From Albula goreensis (Eukaryota; Chordata; Actinopteri; Albuliformes; Albulidae), in assembly GCA_022829145.1 (NCBI GenBank), contig CM040755.1, positions 10,612,563-10,676,562 on the forward strand: DNA of 64,000 nucleotides, read 5' to 3'. A model generated the notes under the pieces. That model had not been told where the DNA came from. It ran no database searches and saw only the letters and a list, made by a program, of their open reading frames with translations. The position numbers and the translations under genes were made by a program. Positions 51,919 to 64,000 of this stretch are shown here, in pieces. Every line of letters starts with the position of its first letter. Position 1 is the stretch's first letter.

Positions 51919-53649
51919 CACATGACAGCACTGGACATTTGACTCCTTTACACAGTTTTATTTAAGCACAAGAGTCAAGGCATTGGGAAATAAGACTCAA
52001 AAGGATGAAAGAAAAAGTAAAAAAAATGCTGACAATACAAACAAATGGAGCCTTCAGACTAATCTAAATGGCCTGGTTTTGAAATATTAGAATGCTGCCA
52101 TGTGTTCCTTTGAAAGTTAATGATCATATCTCGAGCAGATTCTAATATTGTCTCCCTCTATTCAGTGGACAAATAGCAAGGCTACTTAACATTCCAATTA
52201 CCTTGAATTTAAAAAAATCATATCAGACAACCAAAAAAGGCCAATGTCTGATTAAAGCCAAATGCTGTCTCTACATGAGAACAAAATATATTTGAAATAT
52301 TTATCAACCTCCTGCTGAGTGAAAGATGAATAAAATGAATATTGAAATGTGATGGTGGAACAAAGCCCAGTTTAAAAAAATGCAGTAACCCATGAATAGC
52401 ATTACCCTGCAAAGCCAGATGATTGAAAACGTTGGTGAATAGCTTGGAAACATCCTTTGTTAATTCCACAACTGTTCTTTTCCATTTTCCTTTAATGATT
52501 TCATTGCCTTAAGCTCATTTTGCCAAACTGTAACTTTTCTAAAGGGGTCTCTTAATTTACCGTATGAACCCAACATAATGCAAATAACTCCCACATGTGA
52601 TCCTGAAACAACAACATCGACAACAAAATGGAGGTTGTTTGTACAGTAGCCTCAACCTCAACATGCTCTTACATGGATTGTAATCCACAGCTACAAGTGC
52701 GCCATTTGTGTCATCTAAAGGGCTTTTCTCAGTGGGCCCCAAGAAAAGCAGTACTTTGCATCTGAAGCAGAGGGGAGAAAGAAAGGAGGACGGCCTTGCA
52801 GAAACGAGCAGGTGAAAAAGGTCACGGCCGGTGAAAGGAGAGAAAGCGCACAGTGCCTGGCCCTTGCCATTCTAACCGTGTGATCCTAGCACTTTTTATC
52901 TGCTCATTCAGTTCATGGGGAGAAAGACTCCAAGAATGTTAAGACACAAAACCATTGAGAGACCCTCTCAAAGCGGTGATCACAGGATTCATGAAAGCTG
53001 AGTGCTTGGCAGAAACAGGAAAGGGGGGCAGGAGTGCTGGCAGTTTTTTCTCCTTAGGATAAGTTGAGACAAGCCCACAAACTACAGACAATATTACTCA
53101 CAATGCCGACTGTTTACACCACCTAGTTTACCATTATGTGGTAAGTAAGACTCCAGATCCTCACTACCCTTCTGTTGTTTTAATGCTCTTCCTTAACTCT
53201 GCCTGAAAATGCTCTGTGTATATGCCATCTCGCATTTCATCCACAGTTAAATAAATGCAACATTTTCCTGTCTATCCCCCCACACCAAACTGGACAGGCA
53301 TCTAATACAGATCATTTCTCTGACTTGCATCAGAAAAATCACATCCAATTGACCAGTGACCCAAATTAAGATGAAAGATGCATTAATAAGCATTAAGACT
53401 GATAAAACCAAAGACATAGGTTTCATCATATGTATATCCCAGTCACAGCAGGCTCCTTGTAAAGTCAGCGAGTTCTGTGAAACTTCATATATCAGCTCCA
53501 CACTACCCTACTGTAAAACGTACGTCAGAATTAAGTGTCTTGCAGAGTTGTTTTGCCTTGAATTTGAATATTACTGCTGAGTAGGGACTGAACAGACATC
53601 CAAACCGGTAATTCTGCAGTTCTCCAAACTGACTGATTTAGTACACTGA

Positions 53650-55270
53650 CGTTGCAGTGCCCTATCCTCTTAAATGTTTGCACATTACACCCACAATGAT
53701 GTTCTTGTGTAGGTTAACCTCACTAATACTCAGACCGTTATTTACATCCAGACACTGGTATGGAAACGGCATGCAGTGTATTGTTCAAGTCGCCTATCCA
53801 ATTTATCGTTTAGATCTGACAGGCACGGCAACACGCGCTAGAATCATCCGTGGAGTTCAATAAAAGTGCTTACAACGGTACATTTCAGGGAGTGTGCGCG
53901 CAGTTATTCCAGCAAGTTCGTGTTGTGACGTAGTACGACATTAAAAAGGGTTAGGGGGTTCGGTACAGGCACCACTGTATAACAATAGTCGTGGATTATC
54001 TATCAATGTCAAATGCGTCAACGCGGCCTTTTACAGCACATAATGAACAATCAATGAACCACACACTTGTGGGGATAACTTCAGTTACCTTTCTAAACTA
54101 TAAACGTGCGTGATGTAAATATGTGCAAAAATATATGACTAGTAAGGATCCCTTTGAGACTTCGTACTCGTAACCCATCTATTAAAACTCCCTCTCAACA
54201 ATAATACTTTAACTTAATGTTTCCATCCTTAACATAATTATCATGTATTATCATGTGCTATAGCATACACAATTACAGTTGATAAATGCGGGTAAAGAAT
54301 AAAAATTCTGGCAGTGACTGAGAACGCTCTTAAAGCAGACTACCTTTTATCGATAAATTACATTTGTGAAAATAAAAATGTTTTTCTGAAAAGGGAAGAA
54401 GTTAATTATTAGTTAATTTGAACTCTTACGGACACCTTTTCGCAAATGGGACCGTATGAATTGAGAGCTAGACAGATTAGGTGCGCCGCAGCATATTATT
54501 TTAGCCTCTGCAGACGGAAGCCCAAACAAAACAATGCTTTGCTCTGTATGCTTTAAATACCGTATCGTGTGTATTTGTGTGATTTGTGTGTTGTGCTCAA
54601 CTAGTAATTGTCCGAGGATTATACTAAATAATCATAATAAAAAAAGAACGTTGTGCTGCCAGAGAGCTGATGCAAAATGCATCAACACAAGCAGCTTACT
54701 TTTAAACTATTCTGCAATGTGTATGTATGCACAATTACCTCAGCATCTTCTCAAACTTTGACCATATCTGGAACAGAGCGCAAATGAACAAAAAAAAGTA
54801 CTACACTGCTTGAGGTAAAGACACAAGAAATGTTGTTTAAACTCACAGACTTTCTCGGTCGATTTCACTATTTACCCTAAGAATTTTATGAAACATCAAC
54901 ACTAACAGTTACATCACTTTTTAAAAAAATTATTCGTACACACTTGAGCTGTACCACTTGAGTTCCCTACATTAGAACATATTCTATTTTGCACAAGCAA
55001 TTATAAATGTATAGCTGACACACACAATAACATTTAATAATTAAATTATTTTATCCAACTTACATGGTAGAGTATATTGTGTTTCTCACGAATGAACTCC
55101 TTGCTCCGAGCCACTTGCGCTTCTGTTCACTCGGTCCTCGTCTGTACTCCAAGAGTGCTTTCTGTTATCTGTTGCCCCGTCCTTTGTTTCTCAAAACTAG
55201 TTTGAGCTGGTCACATAAGGGCAACATTTAAATTACCCACGCCGTGACATCATTAGCCCACGTGACATAA
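53650..55270 (-). promoter_or_regulatory. mdk: CpG-retaining block around the candidate mdk first exon
   Basis: CpG is visibly more frequent here than in the surrounding 10 kb, with words such as acgcgc, gtgcgcgc and acgcgg. This is compatible with an unmethylated promoter region. Upstream of the candidate exon on the minus strand lie a CACGTG E-box (55259-55264), a CRE-like tgacatca (plus strand, 55245-55252) and a TATA-like tttaaat (near 55234-55228). Confidence 0.4.
55064..55200 (-). other. mdk: Candidate untranslated first exon of mdk
   Basis: On the minus strand a GC-richer segment ends in a strong donor (accat/gtaagt, GT at 55063-55062). About 30 bp upstream of its left end is a TATA-like tttaaat. 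An untranslated first exon is required because the next mdk exon has its acceptor one base before the ATG, and mammalian MDK also has one. The assignment to mdk rather than to another transcript is inferred from strand, order and the absence of other genes. The start position is approximate. Confidence 0.45.
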
Positions 55271-58200
55271 ACTTTAAAATAACACTATGTCAAATAAATA
55301 TGGCAATCTGAATGTAAATACGATGCTTTGTAAATAATATCCCTTAATAATAAAAAGTTCCGCTTGTACTGCTTTCTAATGTTTACATGTTGATAATGAT
55401 CTGAAATCAATAAATTAATTGTCGACAAATCCTGAAATATATCCAAGTTTGATGGTGTAAAAAAGTAATGAATTCATTAAGTAATAAATTATATGGTCTA
55501 AATAATAAAAAAACAGTAACATATACTACATAATGTTTTTTACAAACAATCAACATTTTGTTAATTCAAGGGATCTGTATTTTCATAAGATTGTCTTAGT
55601 ATGTGTATTCATTAGCAGTTTTGTAACAATGGTTGGTGCAGGGTTAATTCAATGGTGTTTAATCTCTCAAACTGAATCACAAAAGTACCCCCTGGACTGT
55701 TTCTTAATGCAAAATGAAAACAGGAATTTGAATAACTGAGGAAGTGCAATTTTCAGAAAAATTAGAATTGGTACAATAAATAATATATAAACAAGGCCTA
55801 CCATAAATGTATGCATATGTGTCTGCATGACTTGTTTTAGTGGAATGCTCTAGGGAAAGGTTGCTAATTTTTCATTTTGGAAGGTCAATGTCAGTTAGCC
55901 AATGAGGGGCTTCAACTACAAACATAATTGCTAAACCATACTGAAAACCAACAGACACTAGCCCTCCTGATCATAAGTCTGACACCCCTGCTTTACAGCA
56001 GCACATGTGGGAAAAGTAATGAAACTGGATGGAGCATCTGTTATCGCAAGTCTAAAGTCACGGCACATCAACCCTTGTGGACAGGTTGCTCACTGCATGA
56101 CTCTCTTTACTTGTTTCAGTCCATAACTAGGTCTGCCCCAATGAAAGCAGTGCAGCACGTATGAAAACAGCAGCACAAGATGATTGTGTCATCAAAACAA
56201 CTGGGATGACAGTATCACCTGTTTGATCAGCATAATTCCTGCGTATTTTTTCTTTAAATAATACCATTCTGCATCCAGTCCATTATGTAACAACATAGCA
56301 TGTAGAAGAGCCTTAGTCCAGTGTTCAGTGGCAAGGTTTAATCCAGACACTTTGTTATGTAATTAATGCTCTTACCCCAGGCAGTGTCCTGCCTATTGAT
56401 CCACAGCACTGTGCTGTTCAGAGCTGACCAAGGCCTTTCCCAACATTGATTGCTTTTGTTTTTCTTTACCTCAATCTGGAGCAAAACCCATGTTGGTTGT
56501 ACATTTTTCTTCAGATTACAGGATATAAGGCATTTAATAGCTAATGGATCAGATGGCTGGTGAAACGAACGTCTGTTTGAATGGCTTTGAAAAGCACAGC
56601 TGTTATCGGTTTGCCGCACTGTCAAAGTGATCAATCTTCAAATGAAAAAACACATGTATGATCTACTTGTGGGTGTATTGTAGATGACTAATGCATTCCT
56701 CACCACAGAATATGATCCTCTCTGAATGGCTTTGAACCAACATGTTCTTCCATGGATTTTTCCGTTTATTACTGTGAAGTGATTTCATTGTGTATTGTGA
56801 CAATCTCCCGCTACCGTACAATAATGACAGTTCTGGGGAAACAGACAATTACCACCTCATCAAGGTGCTGTCAGGTGCTACAATTACCCTGGGAGCCTTG
56901 ACTCCTGCTGTTGATGCTCGAGAACATTTTGTTTCACACTTTTTCCAGAGAGTTTGGCTCCATAAGCACATGATGACACACACTGAACATATTTCTAGGC
57001 CATGTGTGTGTTTGGGTCCTCCCACACAAAATCAGAATAGACATGGCAAAAGTAAGAGGGGTAAATATATAGATTACTGTGGGCTCAGGTATTGCTGAGC
57101 ACACCTCATGTATTTATATGAAATACATGTTATATTTTCCAAGACGTTCATATACATATAATGCATTGGTGTATTATCAATTTCTGTGAGGCCGGGAATG
57201 AAAACCCCTTAAGACTGTACTTCAGATTTGATCTTAAAATCCACAGAAAGAACAGAGAGATTGGAATCAACAAAAGACTCTGACAAAGATGGGGAATGAG
57301 GTCATATTTGACAAGGCTTGTGACTGAAATCATGGAAAGAGAGAAATAACTGCATTACAGTAATATAAGAAGCAGTATCATTGGGTATCACAATGTGTAG
57401 ACAGAACCAGTGGATAGAAAAACTGATCCTGATCTCAATTAAAGCCTCCCAACTGAAGTAAGATAAGGATCAGAAAAAGGACATAGAAAAAGATCTGCCA
57501 GCACAGCTCTGCAAGTCTCTTTTCAATTAAAACAAAGATTCTACTGATCAAATAATATCTGTCGTTTTATTCATGGAGTTTGTAAGTTAGCCCTCAGCTC
57601 TGGTTTTCCTTGTTTTAGCTCTATACTGCTTGCTACTCTCACCACATCATTTGTGTTGTGCTCAACTTTTTTGTTGCTTATTTTGTCTAGGTGAGAGGAT
57701 AGCCAGGGGTATGCAGGACTGAAGATCCATAAATCTGTAAGAGTTGAAGGACAAATTATCTGACCAATAAACACAAAAACATCAAGTGAGGAAGAGGAAG
57801 AAGACAGATGTATGCAAAGGATCAAATGAACAACCTGAGGTTTCAAAGACATTGCCCACATTGTCATGAATGTGATGTCTGTGCCTTTGGCTCATGCCTG
57901 GAGGTACGTTTAATGGCTGTTATAGAGTTGTATTAGCTCAGACAGAGATACAATTCAGACGTCAGCAACAAAAGATTATTGTAAACTTAATGTAAACAAT
58001 ATGTATTTTTCTGTCTTCTTTCCACTGCCAAATGTAAGGTTTGCTGCAAAACACTTTTCAAGCAATTACACAGGTTTATTATACGACAGCTAAAAATCTG
58101 CCACCCTGTTGCCACTGCCAACTTCAGCATTAATATGGGAATTAGCCACTATCCAGAATACATTTTCACTTACAGACTTTGCAGGATGATAATTGCTCAT

Positions 58201-61200
58201 TTGCTCATAATTTGTGGCTGTTAAAATGACAAGTGAAATTAGATGGCAGTGGGACACCTTGACTTCACAGTTTTGTTTAATTACTCTCTCAGCAGGGCCT
58301 GTTTTCTGAATATAAGACATCATTTTACCAACATCCATCTGGTCTCATAAGCAGCAAATGGGGGGTGATGTGCAGTTCCCAAAAATTATGAAAGAATGGC
58401 ATGTGGCACACTACAAAATCTTCTAGTTTTTTAACACCAACATTTTAGTGCTACATTTACTGCCGCAGTCTGGGCAGAGGGGCCATGTACCCTTTTACAG
58501 ATCTAGTCACATGAGACCCTGAACCACTAATCAGTCTATGAGCCCTCTTCACAACTGTGACCACATCACAGAATTAATCAGACCCCCTGACCGCCTCACC
58601 TGGCCACTGGCACAGGATGAGTAAACAGAGGTGATATCCCATTTTCACCTGTGCAGCAGTATCTTTTCGCTGCTGCCCTACCTGCCACCCTCCCTCCAGC
58701 AGCACCCAGCTCCCAGCACTGATGTACACAAAGGCAGTGTACACCCAAGGACAGGCCTGTGATGAAATTGATCTTGGAGGAGCCACCTGACATGCAGCAC
58801 GGATAAGCTGGATTTCCCATCAGACACTGCGTAAGCCGATCAGTGTGTGCGAGCAGAAAACAGAAGTGTAAATGAGACAACAGGCTGGAAATCTCCACAG
58901 ACTCAGTGGCAGCTCCTTTTAGCCTGATCTGAGACATGTCGTGGTGGACAGGTTTTGGGAGGAGATGATGGGGCCACAGCCAGAGTCAGATCTCCCTTTT
59001 TTCATATACTGTCTGTGGTAAGAAAACACTCGTGGAATGAGGGACAATGGGGGAAATGATTAAACAAGAGTAACCATGCTAGTATACTGTATTTTTTCCA
59101 ATCTGGAATGTAACAAGCCTTTTCTCACCCTTTAGAGGCTATTCAGTCTGACCCTTGCAGTCCTTTCAGTAGTATGTTACCTATTAAGTTGCACTGTAAC
59201 TATTGATTAATATAATGTACCTGATTAAAATAATTTGTTAATCATTATTAATGGTGATCTTTTTAGCATTTGTTAAATTCTATATTGTCAAATATTCTAA
59301 ATGATATATAAGCTATGCTTCAAATAGGATCTTCTAGCAATAAAAATAATTGCACCTAACTGCGCACAACACCCATCAAGACCCATCAAGTACTTGTATT
59401 GTACTATGGGACCATAAGATAAGAGTGGGGCCCACATCTTTGAGTTTGCCATTTGAGTTTACCATTCAAATGAAAGCATTAGAGCTGCAGTGTAAGCTGC
59501 AGTGCAGTGTGCTTTGCACATAAAGCAAGTAAATAAATAAACACATTCAACAAAAAATAAAGTCAAAAATTCACATGAAAGGAAACTACCGCTACAGAAT
59601 TTATAACTAAACTGGAAAATGCTTCATCACTTGCCTGCTCCACACTGCCTGTGGAGCAAAAATACTACTACTCCCAGCTACATCAATGTATTTATTTAAA
59701 AATGTATTACCCTTTTCAATCAATACAGGAAAAAAGGTACAAGAAAAACAGTTATTTCTTCTTGTTGGCTGCAAAGCTTGGTGGCCAGTCCGGAGCTCTG
59801 ACAAGAAAACACCAGCTGAGATCACAGAGGCTAATTTGATTGACTCAGATTGCAACATCTATTATTTTCTCAATTTTTGTTGAACCAAAGCACATAATTA
59901 TTTGTCTGTTTTTTTTGGTGAGCCAGCAAGCTGTGCTGTGCCCTGGGAAACACAAGAGGACAGGCAGGGTGATAAAGGCAGTCCTATAATATGAAGCGTT
60001 TTGAGGTCTAGGGATAAAGAGCAGAGAGAATAGAGGGAAGGAGGGCAGAACAGCCTCAGGGGTGGAGATTTATACCTCTGGCTGGCATTGGCTTTGTGTG
60101 CAGTCCCCTCCTGAAGAGGAACTGACTCCCTCTGACCTTCTGCAACCCCGCCTTGTGACAGAATGGATCAGTCATGCGAAGGGGAATTGTTTGCCCACCA
60201 CCCACCAGAGCAGTGAAAAAAAACCCCCGCAGGCCGGAAAATTCACATTGAGGCCATGTCGAGCGAGGAAGTCTTCCCCCTTTGGTCTGCACCCTGTGTC
60301 CCTCTTTCCTTCGTGCAAACCATGAAATGATTGGCTGACTGTGTGGTGAAGTGGGCTGAGAGGGGGTTTTGATTTCTGAGAAAGTAATGCGGCAGGCAGG
60401 TGGGCCCTCACCTTATTTGCCCCATGACTAACTTTCACGTTAAGATGCCATCAGTACTCTGTTGACTGACCTCGAGATGCTCTTTGCATTTTCTTCATAG
60501 ATTATGCCCCAGGTTTGTCACAGGCAACCAAATGCAATGGAAAAAAAAACATTAAAATTCACAAAAATTCTAGCTCCAAACAGTTGGTCTGTACTTTTTT
60601 CAATCTCCATGGTGACCAGTGAACTCTGTTTCTTCTGGTAAGACAAGGCTGAGGCATTCAAAGTTTTGTTTTGCAGCATGATTAAAACCGACGTCTTACA
60701 CCACATACTGTTGCTGTTTCTCAAATCAAAACTGTTTGCAAGGGCTGAACAAATCACACCCTGACTACACTGGTTATGCAGTGTGTGTGAGAAACACATC
60801 TTTACAAACACCCAACCGTCAGGACCTGTTCATTTCTTCAAAGCAAAGCCAGCTGAGCACGAGGTCATCAGGTTCATTATCAAGATCAACAGTCAACCCA
60901 AGGCTATTCCATCTCAGTGTCACAGCACGCATTTCATTTCTTGCTCCAGGATTTGATATTTGTATCTTCTGGCCTCCCATCACAATCTTTGCGGTTGACC
61001 ACACTGTTCGGAAGAAAACCCAAACCTCTTAAGAGCAGCTCAATAGCACCATGGTGAAAGCTTAGGGGGCTGTTGACAAATTTGCATTAGAGGCTTGAGC
61101 ATGTTGGCGGCATGGCTGATAGCTGTGTTATGTTTAGCCCTGGTTCAAACCACCCCCAAAGCCTGCCCTCCAGCTCCTGTACTCTGATCACTATGAAGAA

Positions 61201-61359
61201 CCCCAGGGAAGCTTTGTGGGTTTAGCATCCCATTTATGCCAAAAGATACAAAAAAGAGACGATATTTGGTTCAAGAGACCTACGATCAGGGATTAGATTA
61301 CCACAGTCAACCCACATGGAGACATTTCTTTGTGTCATCTTCATGAATAGTCCGCTGTT

Positions 61360-61385
61360 TGTTTATTTATTTATTTATTTATTTT
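61360..61385. repeat. (TTTA)n tetranucleotide microsatellite
   Basis: About six head-to-tail copies of a TTTA unit. Confidence 0.9.
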
Positions 61386-63966
61386 ACAAATGGAGAGAGG
61401 CCCAATCTGTGTACAATAGCTTTATTCAACTGGGATGTGGTCCTTTGTTTTTGCCTTGTCGAAGGGTAGCTATTCTTCTCTCCAAACACGTCGCTCAGTG
61501 CAGACATTCAAAAGAACTGCAGGTATTACACATGAATTCTGCAGGTCCCTCTGCAAAATATTTCACTTTGAATTTGCGCAGGGTGGAATCAGACCACAAA
61601 AACAGTTCATTAGAGAGTCTCGGTGTTATACCTGAATACACACAGTGGGAGTCTTATATACAGCAATTAATACCTTATACATTCAGAATCTATGGTCATC
61701 AAATTATTTGGTAATTTAATAATTGCTTCAATGGAAGTTAGCGTCAAAAGACTCATGGAGAGCGAAACACCCTTCACAGCTGAGAAAGGCCATTACACAC
61801 CTTTATTACTGAGAAATTTGGTTTATGGGCAAATTCTTGAACAGAATTTAATTGATACGTGACTTAAAAACCCTACAAATTTGTGTCCATCATTTAAATT
61901 TGATCAGAAGCTGTTTTCAGGAGTCTCCTTACATGTGAAAGCCAATTTAAAAAGGCTCAATAGAAAAGATATTGTTACCATTTACACTTTTATTGCCTGC
62001 AACTTTTGAACAGGAGATTGTAATAAATTCTCCTTACTAATCAGTTTTGCTCCTCCCCAAGCAATATGAAGAGATATTGCCATTAAAACAGCTGCTGCAG
62101 ACAAATTAAAATAATCTTTTATAAATGTGAATAGGTTAGTGATTAATCAAATGATTCTGAGATGAGTGTTCAAAATTGGAATGCCCAATGGCAATCATAC
62201 TCTTATAAAAACACATGAGTAATCTTCAATTCACAGGTGAAAACCACACATCATGGGTTTTCAGAGATACGGCTTGTCCACAAATGGCCTGACATGTTCA
62301 CACATGAAAGCAGCAATGGCATTCGTGGGGTTAGATATTGATGTGAAACTAAATACCATGTATGTTTAGATGTGTTATCTTCAGGGTTCATATGTTTAAG
62401 TCGATACGTGTCACATGTGACATTTACTTGTGATCTGTCTGTAAACCACATTTTGTGTCTGGAAGAAATTAATTATATTTTTCACGTATTATTTTTGGTG
62501 TAATGATAAGCCTGTCCCTTTGCTGCAATCCCCTCATTCAATTTGCATGGGTGGACACCTCCATGTGCATCCTGTGAAATGTACCTGGCAGCTTCATCGC
62601 CACACTGCCAGCTGCAAGTGAGTAAAGTCAGATCACAGGCAAAACTGGCCTTCAATAGATGCTCCTGAGCGATGAAGCAGGGGTTAAACTGTGTGGCATA
62701 AGGAAGAGGATAGAAGCTGAATAGGAAGAAAAGGTCAAATACATCACTACTGGCAGAGCTGGCCCATTAGAATATGACCAATGTCAGATGTCAGGTTTTT
62801 CCTTGACAAGTCTATCTATGCCACAGTGAGTGCTGTACCTGGACAGCAGGTAGACAATCTCTCGAGATCTCTTGAGATGTATTCATCTGGGATCTGAGAC
62901 AAGCCGGTGCATAGCATTTTATCCAGCTTTAAAACCAAAAGGACAATTTTTCTAAAGTTATTATTCAGCCTCACTATTACTGGCTGTAGCCTGAGGTCCT
63001 CGCTAGGGAAAAATAATGGGCAAGCTAGCTAAAGTGATAGATCTCTCCATTCTCGGATCGCTTACTAGCGACCTCCTCTGGTGAGCTGTCAGAGAAGCTC
63101 ACATATCACACAAAGCCTTCACGGAAGTGAACATAAGTTTACTTCACATTCCTCAATGTCATCAGACAAGTCACAAGTTCTGCCACTCCCTCCTGAGTCT
63201 GTGGGGGAGGTGCTGTTTGCTGGGCGTGGGACTGGTAAAATAGCTCAGTCTGAGTGGGACAAAACAGGGCCTTTGTTGAAGGGGAGACACTCTTGTATGA
63301 CTGCACAGTGAATCACAAAATATGATGAAGTAACTCAGATAACAGTGTAAACAGTTCAGGTTTATATTGTATAGAGTTTCAGTGAAACACACAAACATTT
63401 ATGAAATATTTATTTTTTCCCCAAGCAGACAGTAATAAATCCATTTCATACAACAAACCAACAAACATACAGGTCAATATTGTTTATACTTCACACTGGT
63501 CTGCCCATGTTTTTGGTCACTATATAAGTAGAAAATGTATTTTTTAAATCTAATTACAGAAACTGTATATTGCACAGTAGTCCACACAGTAATTTGTTTT
63601 AAAAGTATTGGTATATATTTATATAATTTTTTTTCTAATGCTGAATTGCACAGCAACTCAAAAAAGCATAAAAAATGTACACAACTAAAACTCCTAATTA
63701 CATACCAATGATAAGAAAAGAGAAAGTAGCAAGCACAGCACTGAGTTATTGAGAAGCCCATACATGCCAGAACTTAGGATTGTTAGATTTATGTAACTTT
63801 TAAAAATAAAATACTTAAACATGGAAACAAGGCTTTAAACCCATTTAGCATTCCAACCAGCCATTTGACAGAAGGCATGTAAATATCAGTAATATTAATT
63901 ATGCATGTAGAATGGTGCAAAACATTAAATAGATAATTGAGTTCACTCTGACACTTACTATTCATT

Positions 63967-63985
63967 GGTGGACAGTGAATGAAGT
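63967..63985. repeat. Copy of the mdk-intron minisatellite motif
   Basis: This 19-mer (ggtggacagtgaatgaagt) matches 41718-41736 at 18 of 19 positions. The window ends soon after, so a full array may continue to the right. Confidence 0.45.
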
Positions 63986-64000
63986 TGTAATTATAAGACT

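Larger units (their letters stand above)
55300..64000. other. Gene-free right flank
   Basis: No exon could be recognised on either strand. In human the gene beyond MDK is DGKZ; no kinase, C1 or ankyrin-repeat coding exon was seen, so it is absent, further away or on the other duplicate. A CpG-bearing, non-repetitive stretch at about 60,040-60,440 may be regulatory. The rest is AT-rich with minor duplications. Confidence 0.5.

Noticed and set aside
56338..56430. tRNA-like or SINE-like phrase (aatgctcttaccccaggcag)
   Set aside because: It is too short and diverged. No cloverleaf or B-box could be drawn.
55300..64000. DGKZ C-terminal exons expected beyond mdk
   Set aside because: No minus-strand frame here looks like ankyrin repeats or the diacylglycerol kinase C-terminus.

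Overview
This window is nuclear DNA from a ray-finned fish, probably a teleost. It has AT-rich intergenic sequence, large spliceable introns, vertebrate microsatellites and degenerate fish-type mobile elements. Two protein-coding genes can be recognised: a muscarinic M4 acetylcholine receptor (chrm4, + strand) and the heparin-binding growth factor midkine (mdk, - strand). They are convergent, with stop codons about 4.65 kb apart. From memory of human 11p11.2, CHRM4 and MDK are convergent neighbours there too, and CHRM2/PTN on 7q33 is the paralogous pair. This supports orthology; no alignment or database search was run.

Layout. 1-15,780 has no supported gene; it holds microsatellites, two short perfect hairpins and a 260-bp foldback element. 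15,780-17,650 keeps more CpG than its surroundings and contains a plausible chrm4 promoter (inverted CCAAT, TATA-like box, TGACATCA), upstream ORFs, and a small exon with a start codon and strong splice donor (17,588-17,642). A 16.2-kb intron follows, with one very good CTCF core motif (31,738-31,751). The main chrm4 exon (33,823-35,306) carries all seven transmembrane segments. 35,307-39,626 holds the 3' flanks of both genes and a TIR element. The mdk coding exons run from 41,964 down to 39,960, with a degenerate 43-bp tandem repeat in the first coding intron. A 13.1-kb mdk intron then leads to a candidate untranslated first exon (about 55,200-55,064) in a second CpG-retaining block. 55,300-64,000 has no supported gene.

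The two genes do not form a pathway. M4 is a Gi/o-coupled receptor for acetylcholine, and midkine is a secreted heparin-binding cytokine. Their linkage looks like ancient synteny. No operon, CRISPR array, viral gene or toxin gene was seen. The least ordinary points are the split chrm4 coding sequence with an N-terminal exon 16 kb upstream, its overlapping upstream ORF, the two perfect hairpins, and the 43-bp minisatellite, one motif of which recurs at the right edge of the window.
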